Source: Antrihabitans auranticaus
GTDB lineage: Bacteria > Actinomycetota > Actinomycetes > Mycobacteriales > Mycobacteriaceae
NCBI RefSeq assembly: GCF_016481275.1
Contig: NZ_JAEMNW010000003.1
Coordinates: 186,001-250,000 of the forward strand
Direction: 5' to 3'
DNA length: 64,000 bases
Shown: piece by piece, positions 47,993-57,107 of the stretch
How positions within the stretch are numbered: the stretch's first letter is position 1
How the letters are laid out: every line of letters starts with the position of its first letter
Notes under the pieces: generated by a model
The model's input: the letters and a program-made list of their open reading frames with translations, nothing else
Database searches by the model: none
What the model was told of the DNA's origin: nothing
Translations under genes and position numbers: made by a program

Positions 47993-48667
47993 GTGGACGA
48001 GGCCCTGGCCAGAGCCGGCATCTTCCAAGGCGTCGAGCCATCAGCCGTAGCGGCGCTGAGCCAGCAGCTGCATCCGGTCGATTTCCCGCGCGGGCACGTC
48101 ATCTTCAACGAAGGCGAGCCAGGCGACCGCCTGTACATCATTGTCACCGGCAAGGTGAAGCTCGGCCGGCGCTCGCCGGACGGACGCGAAAACTTGCTGT
48201 ACATCATGGGTCCGTCGGACATGTTCGGCGAGCTGTCGATCTTCGATCCCGGCCCCCGCACCTCGACGGCGACGACCGTCACCGAGGTTCGCGCGGTCAG
48301 CATGGACCGGATCGCCCTCAAGGAATGGATCGACCAGCGGCCCGAGATCGCTGAGCAGCTGCTCCGCGTCCTCGCTCGCCGGTTGCGCCGGACCAACAAC
48401 AACCTGGCAGATCTGATCTTCACCGACGTCCCCGGACGTGTCGCGAAGGCGCTGCTGCAACTCGCTCAGCGCTTCGGTACGCAAGAGGCCGGATCGCTGC
48501 GAGTGACGCACGACCTCACACAGGAAGAGATCGCCCAGCTGGTCGGCGCTTCCCGCGAAACCGTCAACAAAGCGCTCGCCGACTTCGCACACCGCGGCTG
48601 GCTGCGGCTCGAAGGCAAGAGCGTCTTGATTCTCGACTCCGAGCGGTTGGCACGCCGGGCACGCTAG
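47993..48667 (+). CDS. crp: CRP/FNR-family transcription regulator
   Basis: A 224-aa cAMP receptor protein. The N-terminal cyclic-nucleotide-binding barrel (about 1-120) includes [20 protein letters not shown] and the phosphate-binding [20 protein letters not shown] long dimer helix follows, then a C-terminal winged HTH with recognition helix in [18 protein letters not shown]. It is the Rv3676-type global regulator that binds TGTGA-N6-TCACA sites. GTG start with AAAGGAG 6 nt upstream. A consensus-type site occurs in the Ms1-like promoter (37181) and a weaker one upstream of whiB4 (53799). Confidence 0.97.
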   Translation: MDEALARAGIFQGVEPSAVAALSQQLHPVDFPRGHVIFNEGEPGDRLYIIVTGKVKLGRRSPDGRENLLYIMGPSDMFGELSIFDPGPRTSTATTVTEVRAVSMDRIALKEWIDQRPEIAEQLLRVLARRLRRTNNNLADLIFTDVPGRVAKALLQLAQRFGTQEAGSLRVTHDLTQEEIAQLVGASRETVNKALADFAHRGWLRLEGKSVLILDSERLARRAR

Positions 48668-48677
48668 CCCGGCATCA

Positions 48678-49571
48678 TCAACCGCGTTCGCGAGCGACGG
48701 CCTCGGCGACAGCCGGCGCAACTTCAGCAGCCCAGCGCCGGTGCTGCGCCGGGTCGTCGTTCTCTGCACCGAACACGAATGTGTCCATTCCGGTCTCGAC
48801 AACGAGCCGGGTGAGGTCGTCGACCCACTGGTCTGTCGGTCCGTTGAGGAACCCATTCGAGGCTCCGTCGGTTATCTCGCCGAATACGTTGTAGACGCGC
48901 TGAATGTCTGCGGGCTCGCGGCCGGCCTCGCGCGCAGACTCGTCGATACGCGCGTGCATGTCAGGCAGTTTCGCAGGCGGGAAGAAGCTGCTCGACGGAA
49001 TCCAGCCGTTCGCAGAGCGGCCGAGCACGGCCAGCATCCGTGGACCGCCTACACCGAGCCAAACTCCGATGTCGTGTGCGGGCGGCGGCCCGGGATGCAT
49101 TCCGGACAGCCGATACGCCGAACCGTCGTACGACACCGACCGCTCACCTGACCACACCAGCCGGATGACATCGATCGCCTCGATGAGCGCACCGGCAGCT
49201 TCGCCAGGCGCTCGCTCCGGACCGCCCATACCGCCGATTGCGGGCCAGAATGCACCGGCACCGAGACCCAGTTCGAGTCGTCCACCCGACAGAATGTCCA
49301 GGCTTGCAGCCGCTTTCGCGAGCATCGCGGGCGGACGCAGCGGCAGGCTCGCGACGTCGGGAAACACTCGTACCCGCTGCGTTCGAGCAAGCACCACAGC
49401 CATCAGCGACCAGGCGTCGAGAAAGCGCTTCTGGTACGGATGGTCTTGGATGCCAATGAAATCCAGCCCTTCGGCGTCCGCCATCTCGCACAGCTGCAGG
49501 ATCTCGGGAACGCGATCGGCATCGGGAGTCGGGAACAGCCCGAACTGAACCGAGCGGCCGTAATCAGGCAT
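48678..49571 (-). CDS. LLM-class F420-dependent oxidoreductase
   Basis: A 297-aa luciferase-like monooxygenase-fold protein starting MPDYGRSVQFGLFPTPDADR. Landmarks are ADAEGLDFIGIQDHPYQKRF, SLPLRPPAMLAKAAASLD and SGGRLELGLGAGAFWPAI. This is the F420-using LLM type; the substrate is unknown. Compared with M. tuberculosis it is an extra gene between crp and the MBL gene. Its ATG overlaps the MBL stop by 8 nt, so the two are cotranscribed on the minus strand. Confidence 0.86.
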   Translation of the reverse strand: MPDYGRSVQFGLFPTPDADRVPEILQLCEMADAEGLDFIGIQDHPYQKRFLDAWSLMAVVLARTQRVRVFPDVASLPLRPPAMLAKAAASLDILSGGRLELGLGAGAFWPAIGGMGGPERAPGEAAGALIEAIDVIRLVWSGERSVSYDGSAYRLSGMHPGPPPAHDIGVWLGVGGPRMLAVLGRSANGWIPSSSFFPPAKLPDMHARIDESAREAGREPADIQRVYNVFGEITDGASNGFLNGPTDQWVDDLTRLVVETGMDTFVFGAENDDPAQHRRWAAEVAPAVAEAVARERG

Positions 49572-50361
49572 GCGGACCTCGCAGGTACTCGAGTTGCGCC
49601 TTTACCGAACTCCGCGCAGCGGGCCACAGTTTCTTGTCGACATCGGCGTAGACATGCCGGACGACCTGCATGGGCTTCGCCTCCGGCCCCAGAACCGCGA
49701 GCGCAGCGCGCACTTGATCGAGGCGTTGCTGGCGGTGGGCAAGGTATTCCCGCGCAATGTCGGCCGTGTCGGGTCTGTCCGGTCCGTGGGCAGGCAGCAG
49801 GGCCTTGCCCGCGCCTTCCGCGGCAAGCAACTCCAGCGAGCTGAGATAGTCGGACAGGGTGCCGTCCCGTGTGTCGATGACCGTCGTTCCCCGGCCCAGG
49901 ATCGTGTCGCCGGTCAGGACCGCGTCGTCGAGCACGAAACTCACCGAATCTGCGGTGTGCCCGGGCGTCGCCCGGACCCGTATCCGCAACCCGGCCGCCT
50001 CGATGATCTCGCCGTCACGCAGCGGTTCCGACGAGTCATCGAGAAATTTCGGATCGACCGATCGCACAGGGCTCTTCGTCAGCTTCACATGCCGCTTGAG
50101 CCCGGCCGTGTGGTCGAAATGGCGGTGGGTGACCAACGTGAGCTCGACCGGTCCCACCGCTGCGATCCGCTCTGCATGCTTGCGGTCGCGCGGACCCGGG
50201 TCGATCACCACACACGACTCCGACTCCGGGCCACGCAGAATCCACGTGTTTGTGCCTTCGAGCGTCATCTTGCCGGGGTTGTCCGCGAGCAGCACTGCTG
50301 CCGTCGACGTGACCTGCCGGACCTGGCCATACGCGGGATGATCAGCCACGACACCCACCAT
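49564..50361 (-). CDS. MBL-fold metallo-hydrolase (Rv3677c-like)
   Basis: A 265-aa metallo-beta-lactamase-fold protein. LTLVTHRHFDHTAGLK is the HxHxDH motif, ATPGHTADSVSFVLDDAVLTGDTIL gives the third His and bridging Asp (pieces ATPGHTADSVSF), and LLPAHGPDR the last His. The fold binds two metals and hydrolyses varied esters and thioesters; the LACTB2-like size suggests nucleic acid or thioester substrates. It lies in the conserved series RidA-MBL on the minus strand, 9 nt after the RidA stop. Confidence 0.88.
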   Translation of the reverse strand: MVGVVADHPAYGQVRQVTSTAAVLLADNPGKMTLEGTNTWILRGPESESCVVIDPGPRDRKHAERIAAVGPVELTLVTHRHFDHTAGLKRHVKLTKSPVRSVDPKFLDDSSEPLRDGEIIEAAGLRIRVRATPGHTADSVSFVLDDAVLTGDTILGRGTTVIDTRDGTLSDYLSSLELLAAEGAGKALLPAHGPDRPDTADIAREYLAHRQQRLDQVRAALAVLGPEAKPMQVVRHVYADVDKKLWPAARSSVKAQLEYLRGPHA

Positions 50362-50370
50362 AGGCGCTTG

Positions 50371-50829
50371 TTACTCGACCTCGACGATCAGTTCCACCTC
50401 GACGGGCGCGCCGAGTGGAAGCTCCGACACACCGACCGCGGACCGGGCATGGACACCCGCGTCGCCGAAGACCTCACCGAAGAACTCCGACGCGCCGTTG
50501 ATGACACCGGGCTGTCCGGTGAACCCCTCCGCAGACGCAACGAATCCGACGACCTTCACGATCCGAGCAACCGCGTCCAGCCCGACAAGACCGTCGACGG
50601 CGGCGAGAGCGTTCAGTGCACAAATGCGAGCAGCGGCCTTGGCGTCGTCCGCAGAAACAGCCGCGCCGACCTTGCCGCTAACTGTCAGCGTCCCGTCCAC
50701 GAAGGGCAGTTGACCCGACGTGTAGACGAGCGAGCCGGTCTGCACCGCAGGCACGTACGCCGCGACCGGTTTCGCGACCGGCGGAAGTTCGATTCCGAGC
50801 TCGGCAAGGCGAGCCAGCCAGTCCGCCAT
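50371..50829 (-). CDS. RidA-family protein (Rv3678c-like)
   Basis: A 152-aa protein of the YjgF/YER057c/UK114 family. SLVYTSGQLPFVDGTL, ICALNALAAVDGLVGLDAVARIVKVVGFV and VHARSAVGVSELPLGAPVEVE are the conserved core, including the Arg needed by imine/enamine hydrolases. RidA removes reactive enamine/imine intermediates. It is followed upstream by a 54-aa DUF4177-like gene whose stop lies 1 nt before the RidA ATG, so the two form one unit on the minus strand. Confidence 0.88.
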   Translation of the reverse strand: MADWLARLAELGIELPPVAKPVAAYVPAVQTGSLVYTSGQLPFVDGTLTVSGKVGAAVSADDAKAAARICALNALAAVDGLVGLDAVARIVKVVGFVASAEGFTGQPGVINGASEFFGEVFGDAGVHARSAVGVSELPLGAPVEVELIVEVE

Positions 50830-50830
50830 G

Positions 50831-50995
50831 TCAGCCCTTGGGCCGCTTGAGGTACGCGACGTGCTGTTCGCCCGTCGGTCCGGGGAGGACGGTAACCAAT
50901 TCCCATCCGTCAGTTCCCCATTGATCGAGAATCTGCTTTGTGACGTGCGTCAGCAGCGGAACGGTTGCGTACTCCCACTTGGTCAATTCGCTCAT
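50831..50995 (-). CDS. DUF4177-like small protein (Rv3678A-like)
   Basis: A 54-aa ORF on the minus strand: it begins MSELTKWEYATVPLLTHVT, has QILDQWGTDGWELVTVLPGP and ends HVAYLKRPKG. The WEY...GWELV...KRP pattern is that of DUF4177, a small beta-rich family of unknown function. The ATG at 50995 is only 1 nt short of head-to-tail with RidA (TGA-C-ATG), which supports expression. It lies in the divergent gap with the Get3-like pair. Confidence 0.82.
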   Translation of the reverse strand: MSELTKWEYATVPLLTHVTKQILDQWGTDGWELVTVLPGPTGEQHVAYLKRPKG

Positions 50996-51094
50996 GTCGC
51001 TGAGGGTAGACGCCCTGGTAATCCTTTAGTGGTCCGGTCGGCGATTTCTGACACATGTGTCCGCACTGGATGACGTGGCGGTTAAGCTCCCAGC

Positions 51095-52129
51095 GTGGCA
51101 TCAACAGAGGAACCCCTGGAGGCCGACAACCCACTGGAAGACAAGTGGCCGTCGAAAGCCGAAAAGGCCCGACTGCATTTTGTTTCCGGCAAGGGCGGCA
51201 CGGGCAAATCCACCATCGCTGCAGCGCTGGCGCTGGCGCTGGCTGCCGGCGGTCGACGCGTTCTGCTCGTCGAGGTCGAGGGCCGGCAAGGAATAGCCCA
51301 GCTATTCGACGTGCCACCGCTTCCGCCGACCGAGACCAAGATCGCGACCGCTGATCGCGGCGGCGAGGTCTACGCGCTGCCGATCGAAACCGAGCACGCG
51401 TTTCTCGAATACCTCGACATGTTCTACAACCTGGGCTTTGCCGGTCGCGCCATGAAGCGCTTCGGTGCGATCGAGTTCGTCACGACTCTCGCGCCGGGCC
51501 TCAAGGACGTCATCCTCACCGGCAAGATCAAAGAATGCGTCATCCGCGTCGATGACACGGGCCAGCGGGTGTACGACGAGATCGTCGTGGACGCGCCGCC
51601 TACGGGCCGCATTGCCACCTTCCTCGATGTCACGAAGGCAATGGCAGAACTCGCCAAGGGCGGTCCCGTTGCATCGCAGAGCGAGGGCGTCGTCAAATTG
51701 CTGCACTCGCCTGACACGGTCATTCACCTCGTGACGCTGCTCGAGGCGCTGCCCGTCCAGGAAACGGCCGACGCGGTCGCCGATCTGAAGGAAGCCGAGT
51801 TGACGGTCGGCACTGTAATCGTCAACCGTGCGCACAAAGGCATTCTGGCCAAGGAGATTCGCGCGAAGGCGGCCAAGGGTGACATCGATGCCGATGCGGT
51901 CCGAAGCGGGCTCGAGTCCGCCGGAATCAATCTGCCCGACAAGGACTTCGACGGACTGCTTCTGGAAACCGTCGAGCACTCGGCGACTTTGCAGGGCCAG
52001 GACGAAAGTGCGGCGCAACTCGACGGGGTCGACGTTGCGCGTCTGCACGTTCCTGCTCTCCCCGACGGGGTAGACCTCGGCGGGCTGTACGAAATTGCGG
52101 CGATCTTGAGCGAACAGGGTGTGCGATGA
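51095..52129 (+). CDS. ArsA/Get3-like ATPase, first subunit (Rv3679-like)
   Basis: A 344-aa SIMIBI-type ATPase. The deviant Walker A is [20 protein letters not shown], switch region [13 protein letters not shown], and the adenine-binding end [15 protein letters not shown]. In mycobacteria the Rv3679-Rv3680 pair forms a Get3-like anion-transporting ATPase complex needed for glycerol use and tolerance to toxic metabolites. It starts at the GTG at 51095 and overlaps the second subunit by 4 nt. Confidence 0.9.
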   Translation: MASTEEPLEADNPLEDKWPSKAEKARLHFVSGKGGTGKSTIAAALALALAAGGRRVLLVEVEGRQGIAQLFDVPPLPPTETKIATADRGGEVYALPIETEHAFLEYLDMFYNLGFAGRAMKRFGAIEFVTTLAPGLKDVILTGKIKECVIRVDDTGQRVYDEIVVDAPPTGRIATFLDVTKAMAELAKGGPVASQSEGVVKLLHSPDTVIHLVTLLEALPVQETADAVADLKEAELTVGTVIVNRAHKGILAKEIRAKAAKGDIDADAVRSGLESAGINLPDKDFDGLLLETVEHSATLQGQDESAAQLDGVDVARLHVPALPDGVDLGGLYEIAAILSEQGVR

Positions 52130-53253
52130 CAACGACGGCCAACACGCTCGAGCTCGATCGCATCATCCAGGACCCGAAGACCAGGCTCATAGTCTGCTGC
52201 GGCGCAGGCGGTGTCGGAAAGACGACCACTGCCGCGGCGCTCGCATTGCGCGCCGCCGAGCACGGTCGCAAGACGGTTGTGCTCACCATCGACCCCGCAC
52301 GCCGTTTGGCGCAGGCCCTCGGCGTCGAGAACCTCGACAACGATCCGCAGCCGGTCAACCTCGGTCCGGAGGTCAAGGGTGAGCTGCAGGCCATGATGCT
52401 CAACATGAAGCGGACGTTCGACGACATGGTCATCGAACATGCCCCTGACAAAGCAGAAGCCATCTTCGCTAACCCCGTGTACCAAACTGCGGCATCGTCG
52501 TTCGGCGGCACGCAGGAGTACATGGCGATGGAGAAGCTGGGGCAGTTGTCGGACAAGGGGATCTGGGACCTGATCGTCGTCGACACACCGCCGTCCAGGA
52601 ATGCACTGGACTTCCTCGACGCCCCCAAGCGGCTCGGCGCATTTCTCGACGGCCGAATGATCCGCATCTTCACGGCTCCGGGCCGTGGTTTCGGTCGATT
52701 GGTTTCGGGCGCAATGGGTCTCGCGCTCAAGGGCGTTTCGACCATCGTCGGCGGCCAAATGCTCTCCAACATCTCGATTTTCGTGCAGTCACTGGACTCC
52801 ATGTTCGGCGGGTTCCGGGCGAGGTCGCAACGCACTTTCGAACTGCTTTCCCGCCCGGGCACGTACTTCCTCGTCGTGGCTGCCGCAGAGCCGGACGCGT
52901 TGCGCGAAGCATCGTTCTTCGTCGACAGGTTGAGCAGTGAGAGCATGCCGCTGGCCGGACTCGTCCTGAACCGGACGCATCCGACACTGTCGGGACTGCC
53001 GGTCGACCACGCCCTCAGTGCAGCGGACCGCCTCGAAGCAAGCGGGGCGACGCCGGAAAATGCGCTCGCCGCCGGAGTTTTGCGGGTTCACGCCCAGCGC
53101 GCGGCATTGTCGAAGCGTGAAGATCGTCTGCTGCAGCGGTTTACAGGCGCGCATCCCCGTGTCGAAATTGTTACCGTTCCGGCATTTCCGTTCGAAGTTG
53201 TAGACCTCGAAGCACTTCGCTCCGTCGCCGATCAACTCACGCGGCACGGATAA
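52126..53253 (+). CDS. ArsA/Get3-like ATPase, second subunit (Rv3680-like)
   Basis: A 375-aa partner of the preceding ATPase. Walker A is [20 protein letters not shown], the A-loop [13 protein letters not shown], and [19 protein letters not shown] the switch with the DTPP motif. It differs from its partner in having the fully conserved Gly-x-Gly-Gly-x-Gly-Lys-Thr loop. The ATG at 52126 overlaps the previous stop (ATGA). An intrinsic terminator follows at 53333. Confidence 0.9.
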   Translation: MTTTANTLELDRIIQDPKTRLIVCCGAGGVGKTTTAAALALRAAEHGRKTVVLTIDPARRLAQALGVENLDNDPQPVNLGPEVKGELQAMMLNMKRTFDDMVIEHAPDKAEAIFANPVYQTAASSFGGTQEYMAMEKLGQLSDKGIWDLIVVDTPPSRNALDFLDAPKRLGAFLDGRMIRIFTAPGRGFGRLVSGAMGLALKGVSTIVGGQMLSNISIFVQSLDSMFGGFRARSQRTFELLSRPGTYFLVVAAAEPDALREASFFVDRLSSESMPLAGLVLNRTHPTLSGLPVDHALSAADRLEASGATPENALAAGVLRVHAQRAALSKREDRLLQRFTGAHPRVEIVTVPAFPFEVVDLEALRSVADQLTRHG

Positions 53254-53332
53254 CTTTTCAGCAACGAATCCTAACCATGTAATTTATAAATGGGTCGTTG
53301 TGAAATGCAAATGTTTCACGGCTGAATAACAA

Positions 53333-53377
53333 AGCGGCGCGGGTGTGCACCCGCGCCGCTTGTTTTTGAGTTTTTTT
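53333..53377. terminator. Bidirectional terminator between the Get3-like pair and whiB4
   Basis: AGCGGCGCGGGTG (53333-53345) pairs with CACCCGCGCCGCT (53348-53360) in a perfect long stem with a very tight apex, followed by TTGTTTTTGAGTTTTTTT on the plus strand. It ends the Get3-like operon on the plus strand; the whiB4 stop codon lies in the T run at 53376-53378. Confidence 0.88.
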
Positions 53378-53699
53378 ACATCGCAGGCTGATGGTGCCGC
53401 TGCGCCTCGAAGAAGTCGCCCCACGACTCGACCTCGGGGTGCTGCTTGAGCAGCGCACGACGCTGCCGCTCGGTCATGCCGCCCCACACTCCAAATTCCA
53501 CGCGATTGTCCAGCGCATCTGCGCCACACTGCATCAATACCGGGCAGTGCCTGCAGATCGTTGCTGCCTTGCGTTGTGCTGCACCACGTACGAACAATTG
53601 ATCGGGGTCCACCTCGCGACATCTGGCTCGAGAAACCCAGGCGATCCGAGCCTCTGCCTGCTCTACATCTAGTCGGGCGATCGGGGTGGTCATGTGCAT
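53376..53699 (-). CDS. whiB4: WhiB-family iron-sulfur regulator WhiB4
   Basis: A 107-aa WhiB protein. Four Cys ligate a 4Fe-4S cluster: RARC, then CRHCPVLMQC (C-x2-C-x5-C). The G(I/V)WGG turn is FGVWGGMTERQRRAL. It sits where whiB4 does in M. tuberculosis, divergent from ponA2. WhiB4 senses O2 and NO and regulates redox homeostasis. The ATG at 53699 (or the second Met two residues later) starts translation. Upstream, a CRP-like site lies about 100 nt away. Confidence 0.92.
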   Translation of the reverse strand: MHMTTPIARLDVEQAEARIAWVSRARCREVDPDQLFVRGAAQRKAATICRHCPVLMQCGADALDNRVEFGVWGGMTERQRRALLKQHPEVESWGDFFEAQRHHQPAM

Positions 53700-54133
53700 T
53701 CGGTATGCCCCTTTGCAGTCCGAACACCGAGTTAACGGCGCTCAAGAAAGTGCGTAGCCACGTATCCCCGCGTTAACTACACCACATTCAGTTATCGGTG
53801 TTAGCTGTATCACACTGGGAGATAATCTAGGTAAAGAGAACCCTTCTGCGCAAGTGTTAGCAACCAAATTTTTGGTACGGGCGTCCACACACGGCGAAAG
53901 TCGCAGCAGATTTGTGGCAAACACCGGAACCGGAAGAATGTCGGACGATCGTCCAGGTCGGGAATCGTTCGTTCTACGTTCTATTTTTCGTTCGAATAAT
54001 TTGCGCAGCAACAAGCCTGCAACGAAGCGCGGCGGACCGCTCGGGAGGGCACTCGGCTACGCCGACACCACGGTTGCGCAACCGCCCGGCTTCGAAATCG
54101 TTCTCGTCGGCCCGGCCACGTAGTCTGTCTAGC
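53700..54133. other. whiB4-ponA2 divergent intergenic region
   Basis: A 434-nt region, more AT-rich than the surroundings, with no credible gene. It contains the CRP-like site at 53799-53814 and a TAGTCT -10-like element at 54121-54126, 7 nt before the ponA2 GTG, which would give a leaderless mRNA. The stretch 53850-53900 has clusters of A and T runs of unknown purpose. Confidence 0.6.
53799..53814. promoter_or_regulatory. Candidate CRP-binding site upstream of whiB4
   Basis: TGTTAGCTGTATCACA matches TGTGA-N6-TCACA with one mismatch (T for G at position 4). It lies about 100 nt upstream of whiB4 and over 300 nt upstream of ponA2. CRP control of WhiB genes is known in mycobacteria (whiB1), so regulation of whiB4 is plausible here. 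Confidence 0.4.
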
Positions 54134-56506
54134 GTGCCGGTTACAAACACCATCGCCAAGCTGATCGGTAGCTGCCTGCTCGCTGCCGTATTGGTAGCGG
54201 GTCTGCTGTTCCCCATCGCGGGCGGCTTCGGATTCCTGTCCAACCGCGCTGCGGATACGGTCGACAACGTCGCGGCGGAGCTGGTCGACGGAACCGTCCC
54301 GGCCGTGACGACGATGTACGACGTCACCGGCCAGCCGTTCGCCTGGCTCTACGATCAGCGTCGCTTCGAGGTTCGCAGCGACCAGATCGCGGCCAACATG
54401 AAGTTGGCGATCGTGTCGATCGAAGACAAGCGCTTCCTGGAGCACCAGGGCGTCGACTGGCAGGGCACCCTGCGCGCGTTCCTGACGAACACGACGAGCG
54501 GTGAAGTCCAGCAGGGCGCCTCGACGATCGACCAGCAATATGTGAAGAACTACCAGCTGCTCGTTCTCGCGAAGACGGACGCGGAGCGGCGCGCGGCGAT
54601 CGAGACGACCCCGGCACGCAAGATCCGTGAGATCCGGATGGCACTGACGCTCGACAAGAAGCTGCAGAAGGACGAGATCCTCACTCGCTATCTGAACCTC
54701 GTCCCGTTCGGCAACTCGTCGTACGGAATTCAGGACGCAGCGCAGACCTACTTCGGCGTGGACGCGATAAATCTGACAGTCCCGCAGTCCGCGATGCTCG
54801 CGGGCATGGTGCAGTCGAGCTCGCGACTCAACCCGTACACCAACCCCGAAGGTGTCCTGGAGCGCCGTAACACGGTGCTGGACACAATGATCGACAACTA
54901 CCCCGAGCGCGCCGCCGAATTCCGCTCTGCAAAGACGCTGCCGCTGGGCGTCCTGCCCGAGCCGAAGAGCTTGCCACGCGGGTGTATTGCCGCTGGCGAC
55001 CGCGGGTTCTTCTGCGACTACGCGATGCAGTACCTGGTGAACAACGGCATCAGCCGCGAACAGATCGACAAGGGCGGGTACCGAATCAACACGACCCTCG
55101 ACCCTGCGGTCCAGGATTCGACCAAGAGCGCCGTCACCGCTGCGGCACGGCCCGACCTCGACGACATCGCCGAGGTGATGAACGTCATCCAGCCGGGGCA
55201 GGACAGTCACCGCGTTCTCGCGATGGTCAGTAGCCGCACCTACGGCCTGAACGGCGAGGCGAACGAGACCGTCCAGCCGCAGCCTTTCTCGATGGTCGGC
55301 GACGGTGCAGGATCGATCTTCAAGATCTTCACCACAGCAGCTGCGATGGAGCGTGGCCTCGGTATCAACGCCTCGCTCGACGTTCCCCGGCGCTATGACG
55401 CTCGCGGACTCGGCAACGGCGGAGCAAGGGGTTGCCCGGCCGCCACCTACTGCGTCGAGAACGCGGGCAACTACAAGTCGCCGATGTCGGTGACGGAGGC
55501 GCTGGCAACCTCCCCCAACACCGCGTTCGTGAAGCTGATTCAGGCTGTCGGTGTCACACCGACGGTCGATATGGCAGTCCGCCTCGGGTTGCGCTCCTAC
55601 ACGTTGCCGAACACGTCCGGCTTCACCGAGCAGAGCCTCGCGGACATGGTCAAGGAGCAGAACCTCGGTTCGTTCACGCTCGGCCCCACGGCGGTCAACC
55701 CCCTCGAGCTCGCGAACGTTGCGGCGACGCTCGCATCGTCGGGCAAGTGGTGCCCGCCCTCGCCGATCGACTCGATCTTCGACCGGGACGGCAAGCAAGT
55801 CGCGCTTACGCAGCAGCCGTGCGAGCAGGTCGTCGAGCCCGGTCTGGCAGACACGCTGGCCAACGCGCTCAGCAAGGACGACATCGGTGCGGGTACCTCG
55901 GCCGGAGCCGCTCAGTCCGCGGGCTGGTCCTACCCCGTGTCCGGCAAGACCGGCACGACGGAATCGCACCGCTCCTCCGGGTTCCTCGGCTTCACGAACT
56001 CGCTGGCGGGTGCCGCCTACGTGTACGGCGACACACCAACACCCGGCGAGATCTGCTCGTTCCCGTTGCGCAACTGTGGTGACGGAACGCTGTTCGGTGG
56101 TAACGAACCAGCTCGGACCTGGTACAACGCGATCAAGCCTGTCATCGGCAACTTCCCGCCGCCCGCGCTGCCGCCGGTCGATCAGAAGTACGTCCGCGGC
56201 TCGCAGAACGCGCAGGTTCCCGACGTAACCGGCATGAGCCAGGGTTCGGCAACGTCGACACTCGTGACGGCGGGTTTCCAGGTCACCGCAGTCACCGTGC
56301 CGGGTACGCCGAGCCGGGGCACAGTCACGGGCACGTCGCCGTCAGGATCGGCGATCCCCGGTTCGTCGGTCACGATGTACGTCAGCGACGGCAGCCAGCG
56401 GAACACGCCGGCACGGCCGACCCCCGGACCCGTGCCGCCGCCTATCCCGATTCCCAACATCCCGCCGGGCATACCGATACCGATACCGATCCCGCTGCCC
56501 AGATAG
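54134..56506 (+). CDS. ponA2: Bifunctional class A penicillin-binding protein PonA2
   Basis: A 790-aa class A PBP. An N-terminal TM helix (LIGSCLLAAVLVAGLLFPIAGG) is followed by a GT51 transglycosylase domain (IEDKRFLEHQGVDW, GASTIDQQYVKN, EILTRYLNLVPFGNSSYGI). The transpeptidase domain has SxxK in GAGSIFKIFTTAA, SxN in TSPNTAFVKL and KTG in VSGKTGTTE. A single PASTA domain (VPDVTGMSQGSATSTLV) and a Pro-rich tail end it. It polymerises and cross-links peptidoglycan outside the membrane. The frame extends farther upstream, but the GTG at 54134 follows the -10-like element and gives the expected length. Confidence 0.94.
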   Translation: MPVTNTIAKLIGSCLLAAVLVAGLLFPIAGGFGFLSNRAADTVDNVAAELVDGTVPAVTTMYDVTGQPFAWLYDQRRFEVRSDQIAANMKLAIVSIEDKRFLEHQGVDWQGTLRAFLTNTTSGEVQQGASTIDQQYVKNYQLLVLAKTDAERRAAIETTPARKIREIRMALTLDKKLQKDEILTRYLNLVPFGNSSYGIQDAAQTYFGVDAINLTVPQSAMLAGMVQSSSRLNPYTNPEGVLERRNTVLDTMIDNYPERAAEFRSAKTLPLGVLPEPKSLPRGCIAAGDRGFFCDYAMQYLVNNGISREQIDKGGYRINTTLDPAVQDSTKSAVTAAARPDLDDIAEVMNVIQPGQDSHRVLAMVSSRTYGLNGEANETVQPQPFSMVGDGAGSIFKIFTTAAAMERGLGINASLDVPRRYDARGLGNGGARGCPAATYCVENAGNYKSPMSVTEALATSPNTAFVKLIQAVGVTPTVDMAVRLGLRSYTLPNTSGFTEQSLADMVKEQNLGSFTLGPTAVNPLELANVAATLASSGKWCPPSPIDSIFDRDGKQVALTQQPCEQVVEPGLADTLANALSKDDIGAGTSAGAAQSAGWSYPVSGKTGTTESHRSSGFLGFTNSLAGAAYVYGDTPTPGEICSFPLRNCGDGTLFGGNEPARTWYNAIKPVIGNFPPPALPPVDQKYVRGSQNAQVPDVTGMSQGSATSTLVTAGFQVTAVTVPGTPSRGTVTGTSPSGSAIPGSSVTMYVSDGSQRNTPARPTPGPVPPPIPIPNIPPGIPIPIPIPLPR

Positions 56507-56521
56507 CAGCAGGCCGACCCA

Positions 56522-56554
56522 AAAGGGACCGTCGCGCGATGCGACGGTCCCTTT
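56522..56554. terminator. Terminator between ponA2 and the YqeY gene
   Basis: AAAGGGACCGTCGC (56522-56535) pairs perfectly with GCGACGGTCCCTTT (56541-56554), a 14-bp stem with a GCGAT loop. It is flanked by A and T runs on both sides, so it can end the convergent ponA2 and YqeY transcripts. Confidence 0.92.
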
Positions 56555-56574
56555 CTTTCAGGGCATGTTTTGGT

Positions 56575-57039
56575 TCACAGCCTGTTCTTGACCGCCTTGG
56601 AAATTCGGGTGCCGTCGGCCTTTCCAGCAGCAAGCGCGCTGGCTGCCTTCATGACCTGACCCATCTGCCGCATCGACGGCCGCTCGCCGATTTCTTCGGC
56701 AACCTGGGCAATCGCAGTGTCGACCACGTCGGCGAGCTCGGCATCCGTGTACTGCGAGGGGAGGTACTCGTCGATGATCTGAGCTTCGGCGCGCTCCTTC
56801 GCAGCCAGCTCGCCCCGCCCGTTCTCGGTGTAGATCTCGGCGGACTCACCGCGCTTCTTGGACTCCTTGCCGAGGATCTTCAAGATCTCGTCGTCACTGA
56901 GTTCGCGCGCCTCTTTGCCGGAAACTTCGGCACTCTGTACAGCGGCGAGCAGCATTCGCAGCGTCTCGCGCCGGAGCGCATCCTTTGCCTTCATTGCCTC
57001 TGTGAGGTCGCTTCGCAGTTGTGCTTTCAGTTCCGCCAT
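56575..57039 (-). CDS. GatB/YqeY domain protein
   Basis: A 154-aa protein. The N-terminal helical part (LKAQLRSDLTEAMKAKDALRRETLRMLLAAV) and the C-terminal YqeY pattern (YLPSQYTDAELADVV; RPSMRQMGQVMKAASALA) are typical (quoted parts RETLRMLLAAVQSAE). YqeY proteins have a domain shared with the GatB amidotransferase subunit and may bind tRNA; the exact function is unknown. The ATG at 57039 is used; a GTG three codons earlier is in frame. Convergent with ponA2, divergent from the metallophosphoesterase. Confidence 0.88.
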   Translation of the reverse strand: MAELKAQLRSDLTEAMKAKDALRRETLRMLLAAVQSAEVSGKEARELSDDEILKILGKESKKRGESAEIYTENGRGELAAKERAEAQIIDEYLPSQYTDAELADVVDTAIAQVAEEIGERPSMRQMGQVMKAASALAAGKADGTRISKAVKNRL

Positions 57040-57107
57040 GACGGTCACGGTACGCGCAGGCTGACGACAATTGCTCCAGGATTTCCCTGGTCAACTATTC
57101 TGGGCCA

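Noticed and set aside
53981-55969. Long minus-strand frame antisense to ponA2
   Set aside because: The plus strand encodes the complete PBP with SxxK, SxN and KTG; the antisense translation is Arg/Asp-rich with no domain.
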